DNA of 64,000 nucleotides from Pseudogemmobacter lacusdianii (GCF_030848395.1 NZ_JAVDBT010000002.1:1-64000), one strand, 5' to 3'. Counted from the stretch's first letter, positions 9,901 through 17,739 are shown. The notes: generated by a model from the letters alone, not told the origin. Numbers and translations: made by a program.

Positions 9901-10271
9901 AGCTCTAGGCAGAGTACCCCAACCAGCTCCGCCCCTTCACGCAGCGGCGTCAGCGCAACCGGCCCAGCGCCGCAGTTGCGTAGGAAGCGGATCAGTTCGG
10001 CAGGGAGATCTGCGGGTTCCGCCGGCGCGACCAACCGCGCCTCGGTTAATATCGCAGCCAATGGCTGAGCGGCGCCAATATGGCACTCTGCGCCTCCCGC
10101 CTCATCCGCGCGCAATAGACCGGACGCATCGGGCAGGAACAGCCAATTGCGCCCCAACCCCAAAACTTCGCTCATCCCGTTCAGCGCCAAGCGCTGACCA
10201 GCGGCAGTATCGCCCGGTGGGCGCGCAATCAGATCACGCACGCCCCGAATAGCGGCGATGTGACGTTCCAT
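6993..10271 (-). CDS. Soluble GAF / multi-PAS sensor histidine kinase
   Basis: 1092 residues with no obvious membrane segment, so probably cytoplasmic. The order is a GAF-like region (about 1-160), then about five PAS-type units starting near 170 ('AMPDLLFEVDAQ'), 290 ('NLVIMVDTDLRITWVN'), 425 ('AVPDGMMVFDAERR'), 570 ('MVHPEDR', PAS_3-like) and 695 ('AVAIYDSNDVMIYCN'), then HisKA with H846 in 'SHEIRTPLNG' and an intact HATPase ('NLLSNAIKF', 'DTGIGM', 'GGTGLGLS'). The last about 30 residues are a non-conserved tail. There is no fused receiver. The kinase core is a close relative of the one at 2019-4184. The ligands of the PAS domains cannot be inferred. Confidence 0.9.
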   Translation of the reverse strand: MERHIAAIRGVRDLIARPPGDTAAGQRLALNGMSEVLGLGRNWLFLPDASGLLRADEAGGAECHIGAAQPLAAILTEARLVAPAEPADLPAELIRFLRNCGAGPVALTPLREGAELVGVLCLELPDSAPPQGEKARNTLAMIDELAALLLDQRHQIAQDAQRAEASAQMAALLHAMPDLLFEVDAQARYTSFIGGPRDLLMHAPHEIVARPVEEILPPDVVQIAHRVVTQVVSTGEVAEAHYALGLPGDMRHFSLRAARKAPVVPGGAPSVLLMVRDVTAKQEMREELLRLSSVTRAMSNLVIMVDTDLRITWVNQAFEKRSGWSLAEIRGRIFADVMRCDDSDPRVAAELACAMAEERPYNGIMINCDRNGTRYHVDFNVVPLRNGQGRLQGFVSVETEVTELHNQKRQLEELARQTASAQSRLVNAINAVPDGMMVFDAERRMVMCNPAQIDAFPRLAPMMQAGVKLQEILLALTEHGYLEPPPVGMTAAAYLNTLMQPYGQASYNDELRMHDGRVFRRVNKPTADGGLLTAMIEITAQKRHVAELDNANERLWRALEERELAEQRLSNIMDENRVGTWALDLTKREMTAGRHWGRIIGHEGPVTMAHGDFLAMVHPEDRPLLESDAPRVSVQSPDGFENEFRIRHRDGHWLWVLSRGRVTRWDETGRPLLVDGVDIDVSAQKRLEMEVRQSDALLKSALESNVAAVAIYDSNDVMIYCNPEAERILHLRPGLICGKPSEGQLWNMERMNGEPLPAEEGPCNMARRAGTLLRDLRYTVRWNDGRRQVLTCNATPFKGGDGQMNTAVSFWDSTEEIAVTERLQEAVTHAEAMSRSKSIFLANMSHEIRTPLNGVLGLAEVLSMQIKDPEHSRMIATIRRSGETLLSVLNTILDMSKIEAGKVELEHMPLRLIDILNQLEGVYSVLAEEKGLDFEVSTSAGAELMRIGDPHRIQQIVGNLLSNAIKFASQGGVSLDVSCRPGKPVVFTIVDTGIGMTPDQCDRVFSSFEQADETVSRRHGGTGLGLSIVRELVNLSGGTIALVSEFGVGTKVEVTLPLPMADAETRDLSPVVTPSDATADNLAAESHISASF

Positions 10272-10693
10272 TCAGACTTCCCCTGCGTAACCGCCCAAGC
10301 CGCGCGCGCCCGGGCTGCTACCCCCTTTGTATTGACTGCCCCCCAAAGGCCCAGAATCGCAACGAAAAACTGAAACAGGCAGGAGCGATCATTGCCGCGA
10401 AGCGGATAACCCCTCTCGTCTGTGGCGTTTTCGCCGCACCCTTCTGCAAGGCATGAGGATCAACCAAAGTTATCTCTAAAATGTAGAATTTATTTAGCAA
10501 TATCTGCAGCATAGCTTTTTGACCCGCCTCGTGATTTTGCGAATCGTGAAACTCTGTGAAGCCCCTGCCTGGCACGGCCCTTCGCGGGTTGGGCCAGTTG
10601 CGCAGAACCGCCCGGTTTTGGCCGGCTTGGTTGACCCAAAGGGGCGCGGCGCGTAATCGGAATGCAATCCCTTCTTTGGCGAAAGCGAGCCCC
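10272..10693. other. 422-base divergent intergenic region
   Basis: It lies between the multi-PAS kinase (minus) and rnd (plus) and must carry promoters for both. An AT-rich patch around 10475-10505 is the most promoter-like part. Open frames crossing this region upstream of rnd do not look like protein. No convincing operator, RNA or terminator was found. Confidence 0.5.
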
Positions 10694-11308
10694 GTGGCCA
10701 TTCATCTTTACCAAAACGATCTGCCCGACGGGCTGGCCCTTGGCCCCATCGTCGCCATCGACACCGAGACGATGGGCCTTGACCCACGCCGCGACCGGCT
10801 TTGCGTGGTGCAGCTCTCGGATGGCGACGGCAATGCGCATCTGGTGCAGATTTCGCGCGGTCAGACCGAGGCGCCCAACCTTGTGCGCCTGCTGACTGAC
10901 CCGGCAACCCTGAAGCTCTTCCACTTCGGGCGTTTCGACATTGCCGCGCTCAAGCGCGCCTTTGGCGTGACCACCGCCCCGGTCTGGTGCACCAAGATCG
11001 CCTCGAAGATGGTGCGCACCTTCACCGATCGGCATGGCCTGAAGTACCTGCTGAATGATCTGGTGGGCGTCGATGTCTCCAAGCAACAGCAAACCAGCGA
11101 TTGGGGCGCGGCGACGCTCACCGAGGCGCAGAAAGAATATGCCGCCTCGGATGTGCTGTACCTGCATGCATTGAAGAAGGCTTTGGAAGAGCGCCTGATC
11201 CGCGAGGACCGCATGGCGCTGGCACAAAAGTGCTTTGACTTCCTGCCCACGCGTGCCGAGATGGACCTGATGGGCTGGGGCGATACCAATGACATCTTCA
11301 CGCACTGA
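10694..11308 (+). CDS. rnd: Ribonuclease D (short form)
   Basis: A 3'-5' exonuclease of the DEDD family that trims tRNA and other RNA 3' ends. 204 residues, the short single-domain form lacking HRDC domains. The DEDD motifs visible are 'AIDTETMGL' (Exo I), 'FHFGRFDIAAL' (Exo II) and 'YAASDVLYL' (Exo III, with the conserved Y and D). The frame is open upstream to 10556, but the family's start (residues 'HLYQNDLPDGL') points to GTG 10694. The 3' end overlaps kdsD by 20 bases, so the two are probably translated together. Confidence 0.92.
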   Translation: MAIHLYQNDLPDGLALGPIVAIDTETMGLDPRRDRLCVVQLSDGDGNAHLVQISRGQTEAPNLVRLLTDPATLKLFHFGRFDIAALKRAFGVTTAPVWCTKIASKMVRTFTDRHGLKYLLNDLVGVDVSKQQQTSDWGAATLTEAQKEYAASDVLYLHALKKALEERLIREDRMALAQKCFDFLPTRAEMDLMGWGDTNDIFTH

Positions 11309-12260
11309 GGTTGGCCCCGGCCATCTGAGCGTCGGCCGCCGTGTCCTGCGGCGCGAGGCCGAGGCTTTGTCGATGCTGGAAGCCGCTCTTGGCGAAAGCT
11401 TCGTGCAGGCGATTGAACTGATCTTGCAAGCCAAGGGCCGGGTTGTCGTCTCGGGCATGGGCAAATCGGGCCATATCGCGCGCAAGATCGTGGCGACCTT
11501 CGCCTCGACCGGAACGCCCGCACAATTCGTCCACCCGGCCGAGGCGAGCCACGGCGATCTGGGCATGGTCACGCCCGCAGACATCCTTTTGGTGCTGTCG
11601 AACTCGGGCGAGACGCCGGAATTGGCCGATATCGTCGCCCATTCGCGCCGCTTCTCGATCCCGCTGATCGGCGTGGCTGGCCGCGAAGGCTCTACCCTTC
11701 TGCGTGAGGCAGATGTGGCGATCCTTCTGCCCGCCGCCCCCGAGGCTTGCGAGCAAGGCATCGTTCCCACCACCAGCACCACAATGACCCTCGCCCTTGG
11801 CGATGCGATGGCGATTGCCCTGATGGAGCATCGCGCCTTCTCGCCCGAGCAGTTCCGCGTGTTCCATCCCGGCGGAAAGCTGGGCGCGCGGCTCTTGCAT
11901 GTGCGCAACCTCATGCATGACGATGCGCCTTTGGTCACGCCCGAGACGCCGATGACCGAGGCTCTTCTTACCATGACCCGCGCGGGCTATGGCATGGTCG
12001 GCGTCACCGATGCTGAGGGGCGCCTACAAGGCGTGATCACCGATGGCGATTTGCGCCGCCATATGGCGCAACTGATGTCGCTGACGGCGGCGGAGGTGAT
12101 GACCCGCAACCCACGCAGCACCTCGGCCAGCGATCTGGCGGTCGAGGCTTTGGCCTTGATGAATGACAAGAAGATCACTTGCCTGATCGTCACGGATGAA
12201 GAGAACCGCCCGATCGGCGTGCTGCACATCCACGACTGCTTGCGCGCCGGGGTGGCGTAA
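11289..12260 (+). CDS. kdsD: D-arabinose-5-phosphate isomerase (KpsF/GutQ family)
   Basis: Converts ribulose-5-phosphate to arabinose-5-phosphate, the first step towards KDO for LPS. 323 residues: an N-terminal SIS sugar-isomerase domain (about 35-190; 'GMGKSGHIARK', 'SNSGETPEL', 'PTTSTTMTLALGDA') and two CBS domains (about 205-320; 'GVITDGDLRRHM'). The overlap with rnd and the tight spacing to lptC (one base between the stop and the lptC GTG) put it at the head of the LPS-export genes. KdsB, which uses its downstream product, is encoded at 22742. The assignment is secure; a role in capsule rather than LPS KDO cannot be excluded. Confidence 0.95.
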   Translation: MTSSRTEVGPGHLSVGRRVLRREAEALSMLEAALGESFVQAIELILQAKGRVVVSGMGKSGHIARKIVATFASTGTPAQFVHPAEASHGDLGMVTPADILLVLSNSGETPELADIVAHSRRFSIPLIGVAGREGSTLLREADVAILLPAAPEACEQGIVPTTSTTMTLALGDAMAIALMEHRAFSPEQFRVFHPGGKLGARLLHVRNLMHDDAPLVTPETPMTEALLTMTRAGYGMVGVTDAEGRLQGVITDGDLRRHMAQLMSLTAAEVMTRNPRSTSASDLAVEALALMNDKKITCLIVTDEENRPIGVLHIHDCLRAGVA

Positions 12261-12261
12261 G

Positions 12262-12882
12262 GTGCCGGCGCGCCCCGATCGCCACAGCCGGATGATCGGC
12301 TGGCTCAAGGTCTTGCTGCCGCTGGCAGCACTGACCCTGCTGGCGACGCTTTTTCTGTTCTCGGACCGGATCGACCCTTCCGACGCCATTCCCTATGCGA
12401 AGGTTGATGTCGAGGATCTGGCCAAGGATCCGCGCATGTCGGCCCCCGATTACGCTGGCACCACCGCTGACGGTGCCGGGATCACGCTCTCGGCGCAAAG
12501 CCTGCGCGATGGCGCGGATGGCGCGGGCACCAGCGCCGAGGCGATCAGCGCTTTGATTGAGACGCCGGATGGCCAGCGCATCGACATCAGCGCCGCTTTG
12601 GCCAATGTCGACCCTTCGGGCAAAGAGCTGCGGTTGGACGGCGGTGTCAGCCTTGCCACCCAAGCCGGCTACCAGCTGCAAACCGAGGCGATCACCGCCG
12701 ATCTAGAGCAAACCAACCTTGCCAGCACCGCGCCGGTTACCGTCACAGCCCCAATGGGCGACATTCGCGCCGACAGCTTCTCGCTCACGCAAGATCCTTT
12801 GAACAAGGGCGCTTATCTTCTGGTTTTCAACGGTGGCGTCCGGCTGCTATATCAACCCGGCGGGCAAAGCCCCTCCCCATAG
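12262..12882 (+). CDS. lptC: LPS export protein LptC
   Basis: Bitopic inner-membrane protein that passes LPS from LptBFG to LptA. 206 residues from GTG 12262, placed just after the kdsD stop; an upstream frame continuation is out of character. A single membrane anchor lies at about 13-33 ('WLKVLLPLAALTLLATLFL'), followed by a periplasmic beta-jellyroll-like region ('DGAGITLSAQSL', 'GDIRADSFSL'). The family is poorly conserved in sequence, and position directly before lptA and lptB is the strongest support. Confidence 0.85.
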   Translation: MPARPDRHSRMIGWLKVLLPLAALTLLATLFLFSDRIDPSDAIPYAKVDVEDLAKDPRMSAPDYAGTTADGAGITLSAQSLRDGADGAGTSAEAISALIETPDGQRIDISAALANVDPSGKELRLDGGVSLATQAGYQLQTEAITADLEQTNLASTAPVTVTAPMGDIRADSFSLTQDPLNKGAYLLVFNGGVRLLYQPGGQSPSP

Positions 12883-12890
12883 GCACATTC

Positions 12891-13385
12891 ATGGCAAGCA
12901 TCCGGTCCTCTTTGGCACTCGCCGCCCTGATCGCAGCCCTCTCGGGCGCGGCTCCCGCTCAAGAGGCGAAGATCGCCTTTGGCGGGCTGGCGCAGGACAC
13001 CTCCCTGCCGGTTGAGGTGCAGGCCGACAGCCTCTCGGTCAACAATGCCGACGGCACCGCAATCTTTGCAGGCAATGTGCTGGTGGGCCAAGGCGAGATG
13101 AAACTCTCCGCCGCCAGCGTCAAAGTGGAATACGCCACCGATGGCAAAGCCATTGCGCGCCTTCATGCCAGCGGCGGTGTCACCATCGCCAATCTCGCCG
13201 ACGCGGCCGAGGCGCAAGAGGCGGTCTATACCATCGACAGCGGCACCATCGTGCTGACCGGCGATGTGCTCTTGACCCAAGGCCCAAGCGCGCTTTCCGG
13301 CCAAAAGCTGACGATCAACCTGAAAGACGGCACCGGGGTGATGGAAGGCCGCGTCTCCACCGTCTTCGTTCCGGGTGGCAATTGA
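12891..13385 (+). CDS. lptA: LPS transport periplasmic protein LptA
   Basis: Bridges the periplasm for LPS on its way to LptD. 164 residues with a Sec signal peptide ending near 'GAAPAQE' (about residue 24) and an OstA-like beta-jellyroll ('VEVQADSLSVNNADGTAIFAG', 'GEMKLSAASVKVEY', 'LSGQKLTINL'). It sits eight bases after lptC and ends two bases before the lptB ATG, so the three genes form one translational unit. Confidence 0.92.
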   Translation: MASIRSSLALAALIAALSGAAPAQEAKIAFGGLAQDTSLPVEVQADSLSVNNADGTAIFAGNVLVGQGEMKLSAASVKVEYATDGKAIARLHASGGVTIANLADAAEAQEAVYTIDSGTIVLTGDVLLTQGPSALSGQKLTINLKDGTGVMEGRVSTVFVPGGN

Positions 13386-13387
13386 GT

Positions 13388-14149
13388 ATGACCGACCGCC
13401 CCGATCTGACCGTCGCCCAAGGCGCGCAGGGCTTGCAGATCCGCAACCTGCGCAAATCCTATAAGAAACGCCCGGTGATCCGCGATGTCAGCATGGAGCT
13501 GCGCCGGGGCGAGGTTGTGGCACTTCTCGGCCCCAATGGCTCGGGCAAGACCACCTGCTTTTACTCCATCGCCGGCCTTGTGACCCCCGAAGGCGGCCAT
13601 GTGCTGATCGATGGCAAGGATGTCACCGCCTTGCCGATGTATCGCCGCGCCCGGTTGGGCATCGGCTATCTGCCGCAAGAGGTGTCGATCTTCCGTGGCC
13701 TCTCGGTCGAGGACAATATCCTTGCCGTGCTTGAGATCACCCAAAGCGACCGCCACAAGCGGCGCGAGCGGCTGGAAGAGCTGTTGTCGGAATTCTCGAT
13801 CACCCATCTGCGGCAGGCCCCTGCCCTTGCCCTTTCAGGTGGTGAGCGGCGCCGGGTCGAGATCGCGCGTTGTCTGGCCGCCGATCCGCGCTATCTGTTG
13901 CTTGATGAGCCCTTCGCCGGGGTCGACCCCATCGCGGTCGGCGAGATTCGCCACCTTGTGCATGATCTGAAGACCCGCGGCATCGGCGTCCTCATCACCG
14001 ATCATAACGTCCGCGAGACGCTGGAAATCGTTGATCGCGCTTATATTCTGCATGATGGCAAGGTTTTGATGAGCGGCACGACCGACGAAGTCGTTCGCGA
14101 CGAAACCGTGCGGCGCGTCTATCTCGGCGAGAACTTCCGTATCATTTGA
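13388..14149 (+). CDS. lptB: LPS export ABC transporter ATP-binding protein LptB
   Basis: Cytoplasmic ATPase that powers LPS extraction with LptF and LptG, which are not in this window. 253 residues from ATG 13388 (an alternative TTG at 13382 overlaps the lptA stop). Walker A 'GPNGSGKTT', Q loop 'YLPQEVSIFRGL', signature 'LSGGERRRVEIAR', Walker B 'YLLLDEPFAGVDP' and switch 'ITDHN' are all intact. The 'GGERRR' signature and the C-terminal 'VRRVYLGENF' are typical of LptB. Confidence 0.96.
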   Translation: MTDRPDLTVAQGAQGLQIRNLRKSYKKRPVIRDVSMELRRGEVVALLGPNGSGKTTCFYSIAGLVTPEGGHVLIDGKDVTALPMYRRARLGIGYLPQEVSIFRGLSVEDNILAVLEITQSDRHKRRERLEELLSEFSITHLRQAPALALSGGERRRVEIARCLAADPRYLLLDEPFAGVDPIAVGEIRHLVHDLKTRGIGVLITDHNVRETLEIVDRAYILHDGKVLMSGTTDEVVRDETVRRVYLGENFRII

Positions 14150-14362
14150 TCCGCCCTATCGATTCTGTTGACTTCGCATCGTCTCCGGTGCCGAATGATG
14201 AAGATGAGCGCGTCCTTTGCCCCCCTTCTGAAGGTTGCCGCGGCTGAAATACCAGCCCCGCCGGGTTGCAGGCATGTTCATCACACCCCACGTCAAATGA
14301 ATGCCCTTGGCTTCTGGCCAGGCCTCGGCGCCTGCCAGCCTGTTGTTCGTAAAGGAGACGTC

Positions 14363-14938
14363 ATGCGCTATCAGATCAGTGGCAAGCAGATCGACATCGG
14401 AGAAGCTCTGCAAACGCATGTGAAAGCCGAAATCGGTGAGGTGATTGAGAAATACGCCCAGCGTCCTACGGAATGTCTGGTGGTGTTCTCAAAGGTCGCC
14501 CATGAATTCGTCTGCGAAACCACGATCCATTTGTCCACCGGCTTGACCGTTCAAGCCAAAGGACATGCGCCTGAAATCTATCCGGCATTCGAATCCTGCC
14601 GTGAAAAATTGGACAAACAGCTGCGCCGCTACAAGCGCCGCATTCGCAACCATAATGCCGATCGCAAGGCCCCTGTTGAATTCGGTGGTGGCTCCCAGTA
14701 TATCCTCGCCGCAATAGAAGAGACCGACGACGCTGAGCCTGATAGCTTGACGCCCGTGGTCATCGCCGAGATGGAGACGAAGATTCCTTCGATCACCGTG
14801 GGCGAGGCCGTGATGCAGATGGAACTGGCAGGCCAGAAAATGTTGGTTTTCAGGAACGAAGGTCATGGGGGCGTCAACGTGGTGTATCGTCGGGAAGACG
14901 GTAACATCGGGTGGATCGACCCTCGCAACACAAGATAA
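14363..14938 (+). CDS. hpf: Ribosome hibernation promoting factor, long form
   Basis: Binds 30S subunits and promotes 100S dimers in stationary phase. 191 residues: an N-terminal HPF/RaiA domain (about 1-100, 'MRYQISGKQIDIGEAL', 'RRYKRRIRNH') and a C-terminal dimerisation domain (about 130-190, 'MQMELAGQKMLVFRNE', 'GNIGWIDPR'), hence the long form. The frame is open from 14168, but a strong AAAGGAG at 14351-14357 places the start at ATG 14363. In many proteobacteria rpoN lies between lptB and this gene; here it is absent. Confidence 0.93.
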   Translation: MRYQISGKQIDIGEALQTHVKAEIGEVIEKYAQRPTECLVVFSKVAHEFVCETTIHLSTGLTVQAKGHAPEIYPAFESCREKLDKQLRRYKRRIRNHNADRKAPVEFGGGSQYILAAIEETDDAEPDSLTPVVIAEMETKIPSITVGEAVMQMELAGQKMLVFRNEGHGGVNVVYRREDGNIGWIDPRNTR

Positions 14939-14974
14939 GCGGCCATTCCGGCCCGCAGGATCATCACCCGGCCC

Positions 14975-15439
14975 ATGGAACTTTCTAAAATTCTAGTCCC
15001 TGCCGCTGTGCGCGTGGTGGGGCAATTCACCTCAAAGAAACGCCTGTTCCAAGAACTGGCTGAGATCACCGCGCAGGTGCACGGGATCCAATCAGCCTTG
15101 GTGCTGGATGGTTTGCAAGAGCGTGAGACGCTTGGGCCGACCGGCGTGGGGCATGGCATCGCTTTGCCCCATGCCAGATTGGAAGACCTCGATCAGATCG
15201 TTGGTCTCTTCATACGTCTGGAAAAGCCACTGGATTATGACAGTGTTGACCGTCAGCCGGTGGATCTGGTCTTTGGGCTGCTGGCGCCCAAAGATTCCGG
15301 GGTGGATCACCTTAAGGCCTTGGCTTTGGTCAGCCGCACCATGCGCGACCCGGCCGTGGTCACCAAGCTGCGGGCCAATACCGATCCCGACAAGCTGCAT
15401 GCCATCCTGACCGAGACCCGCACCACCGCGATGGCCTAA
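14975..15439 (+). CDS. ptsN: PTS IIA-like nitrogen regulatory protein PtsN
   Basis: EIIA-Ntr, the terminal phospho-acceptor of the regulatory PTS. 154 residues. The phosphorylated histidine is in 'GIALPHARLEDL', the hallmark of the EIIA fructose/Ntr family, with the typical 'GLLAPKDSGVDHLKALALVSR' region afterwards. It lies 36 bases after hpf in the conserved hpf-ptsN arrangement. It converges on the beta-lactamase gene with only three bases between the two stops and no visible terminator. Confidence 0.95.
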   Translation: MELSKILVPAAVRVVGQFTSKKRLFQELAEITAQVHGIQSALVLDGLQERETLGPTGVGHGIALPHARLEDLDQIVGLFIRLEKPLDYDSVDRQPVDLVFGLLAPKDSGVDHLKALALVSRTMRDPAVVTKLRANTDPDKLHAILTETRTTAMA

Positions 15440-15442
15440 GCC

Positions 15443-16339
15443 TTAGTGACCTTGGATCAGGGCCATAACGGCGGCCCCGATCTCTACGACTGCGGCATTG
15501 CGACGGCTCCAATTCGCCGGCGTGTCCGAAACAAAGATCGCCACAAAAATCGGCGCACGCTCGGGCGGTGTCAGCATCGCCACGATATTGCGCGTATGCG
15601 TCCGCCCACCGCCCGAGCGATCCGCGACCTGCCAGCCTGAGGGCACCGAAGGCCGCAGCAACTTTCCCGTCACCCCGCCGGTTGAAAGCCAGTCGCGCAG
15701 CTGCGCCTTGCCGATTTCGCTCAAGGCGTCGCCCAAAAGCATCGCCTGCCACGATCCGACCACCGCCGCCGGGCTGGTGGTGTCGCGCGGATCGCCGGGG
15801 ACAAACTGATTAAGCTCAGGCTCTTTGCGGTCGAGCCGCGTCACCTCATCGCCGATGCTGCGCAGAAACTGCGTCACCGCCTGCGGGCCGCCCAGCCGAT
15901 CAATCAGCAGATTGGCGGCGGTATTGTCGCTTTGGTCCAAAGTGGCATGGCAAAGCTGCGCGATGCTGAGCTGCCCACCGATATAACGCTCGGTCACCGG
16001 GGCATGGCTGGCGATATCCTCGGCCCCTATCGGCAGTTTTTCGTTCAGCGAGACCTTGTCGCGATCCACCGCTTGCAGCACCGCGCCACAGAGAAGCGCC
16101 TTGAAGGTGCTGGCCATCAAAAAGCGCTCATCCTGCCGATGCCCCCAGCGCCAGCCCGAACCTGTGTCAAGGATCTGCACGCCGATCCGCGCGTCCAGCT
16201 CGGCCTCTAAGCGCAAAAGCCGCGCGTCCAGCTGTTCCCGCGCGCCCTGCGCTTGCGCGCGTTCACCGTCAGAGAGAACAAGCCCCATCGCCACCAGTAA
16301 AATCGCAAGCCTGAACCAACGGCGCGCGATTTGCCGCAT
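15443..16339 (-). CDS. bla: Class A beta-lactamase, carbenicillinase-like (RSG motif)
   Basis: Periplasmic serine beta-lactamase of 298 residues with an N-terminal signal peptide ending near 'RAQAQ'. All class A elements are visible: S77-T-F-K80, S137-D-N139, omega-loop E173-P-E-L-N177, and R241-S-G243 in place of the usual KTG. An arginine at that position, in 'ADRSGGG', together with 'TRLDRKEPELN' and 'DTTSPAA', is what is seen in the PSE/CARB carbenicillinases. The Cys84/Cys130 pair is at the positions of the class A disulfide. The stop of the sulfotransferase gene overlaps the ATG (TGATG), so this is the last gene of the glycan operon. No LysR or AmpR-type regulator is adjacent. The spectrum cannot be read from sequence alone. 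Confidence 0.92.
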   Translation of the reverse strand: MRQIARRWFRLAILLVAMGLVLSDGERAQAQGAREQLDARLLRLEAELDARIGVQILDTGSGWRWGHRQDERFLMASTFKALLCGAVLQAVDRDKVSLNEKLPIGAEDIASHAPVTERYIGGQLSIAQLCHATLDQSDNTAANLLIDRLGGPQAVTQFLRSIGDEVTRLDRKEPELNQFVPGDPRDTTSPAAVVGSWQAMLLGDALSEIGKAQLRDWLSTGGVTGKLLRPSVPSGWQVADRSGGGRTHTRNIVAMLTPPERAPIFVAIFVSDTPANWSRRNAAVVEIGAAVMALIQGH

Positions 16340-17739
16340 CACCGCGCATCCCGCCAGGGGCCAAAGCCAAAGCCCATGTAATCACGCGGATAGGCCTCGC
16401 GGGCCGCCTCTTCCAAATCGGGCAGCCAGATCGCCGCCAGCGCATCATGGGCTGCCCGATCCGCAGCGGGTGGGGCAAGAGCCGTCAGGCCCGCCTCTGC
16501 GGCGGCAAAGGCCAGCCCCTCGGCCAGTTGATCCTCACGCAGCACCAGATCAGGCGTCTGGAACCCGGCAAAGCCTTGCAGCACCGCCGATTGGCTGGCC
16601 CAATGCGGCGAGACCCTTTGCCCCATCTGTCCCGCGACCGAGAGCTTGGCATAGCGCAAGAAAGCCGCGAAAGCCGCGCGGTGTTGGTCCAGATCGGCAA
16701 AAGGCTTACCGGGCGGCGGAAGATCAGCCCCCTGCCCTCGGATCAGCGCTTGGCGATGCTCAGAGAGTTTACCGCTGACGATCTGGCTCAAGAATGCCTG
16801 ATGCGCCCGCAGCAAAGGATGGCGGATCACGGTGAAGCTGCGATGGCCGGGATGGGCGCGCTTCCATTGCCGCAAGGATTTCTGCACGAAATCGCCCTCA
16901 AGCGGCCCATGCGCCAAAAGCCAAGCCTTCACCTGCGCTTCAGGCCCCGAGCGGATTGGCTGGAACAAGAGCCCCCCCGCCGCCACAAAAGACGGGATCG
17001 CCGGCGGGCGGCGCGGCTCAAAATTCGGCGTCCGGTTCAGGTTGAAGCGGTCAAGCCGCGCCAAAGCCGCCTCCATTTCGGGCAGATTGGTGACCTTCTC
17101 GCCAATCTCCTCGGGGTTTTGCTTCTTCAGCTTGTCGTCCAGCCCCTCAAGCCGCGCCTCCAGCCCCAGCCAAGCGGCCAGACCGTTCAGCACTGCGACA
17201 TCCTGAATGTCGTCGTAATCGATGTAGAAGGCTGTCTGCCCGCGCGTTTGCAGCCCATGCATCAGTTGCAGTTGAAAGCCCTGCAAAGCCTCAAGATGGG
17301 CGCGAAACTCCGCCGCATCGAAATCGGCCTGCGCGGTCTTCAGGTTCTTGGCATTGGTCAGCTTCCACTGCCCCGTGGCCTGCGCGATCTTCCAGCTGAC
17401 ATAGCTGTCGACCGGATTGCGCGTCAGGATGATTTTGGCACAGGCCGGGTCATCCAAAAGCGCCGGCAGCACCCGCGCGTCATGGTCGTGGAAATAACGA
17501 AACCCCGCCATGCCTTCGGTCTTGGCCCGTAAAGCCGCGAGCAGCGCGAAAGGATCCCGCTCCCGCGCTGCCAGATCGACCCCGAACATCTCGGTCTGAT
17601 CTTTTTTGCCGATGAAATGCGGGTTGAACACTTCACCAAGGCAGCTCAGCCCCGGCAAGGCGTTCAGATTGGCCTCAAGAAAATTCGACCCAGTCCGCAT
17701 CTCTGCGAAAAGCACGAAAGAGGTGAACCGCGCCATCAT
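16339..17739 (-). CDS. Sulfotransferase with two sulfotransferase-like domains
   Basis: 466 residues, probably transferring sulfate from PAPS to a glycan. The N-terminal half is NodH-like: a 5'-phosphosulfate loop 'EMRTGSNFLEANL' (13-25) and a 3'-phosphate site 'LTRNPVDSYVSWK' (105-117). The C-terminal half resembles the Sulfotransfer_2 family: a weakened loop 'FQPIRSGPEAQ', then 'FTVIRHPLLRAHQAF', 'FAAFLRY', 'SPHWASQS' and 'DLVLREDQL'. The loop in the second domain lacks the usual lysine, so it may be inactive or bind only acceptor. It overlaps the GT14-like gene upstream by four bases and the beta-lactamase by one. cysQ, which removes PAP, the by-product, lies nearby at 23536. The first domain is convincing; the second is inference. 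Confidence 0.85.
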   Translation of the reverse strand: MMARFTSFVLFAEMRTGSNFLEANLNALPGLSCLGEVFNPHFIGKKDQTEMFGVDLAARERDPFALLAALRAKTEGMAGFRYFHDHDARVLPALLDDPACAKIILTRNPVDSYVSWKIAQATGQWKLTNAKNLKTAQADFDAAEFRAHLEALQGFQLQLMHGLQTRGQTAFYIDYDDIQDVAVLNGLAAWLGLEARLEGLDDKLKKQNPEEIGEKVTNLPEMEAALARLDRFNLNRTPNFEPRRPPAIPSFVAAGGLLFQPIRSGPEAQVKAWLLAHGPLEGDFVQKSLRQWKRAHPGHRSFTVIRHPLLRAHQAFLSQIVSGKLSEHRQALIRGQGADLPPPGKPFADLDQHRAAFAAFLRYAKLSVAGQMGQRVSPHWASQSAVLQGFAGFQTPDLVLREDQLAEGLAFAAAEAGLTALAPPAADRAAHDALAAIWLPDLEEAAREAYPRDYMGFGFGPWRDAR

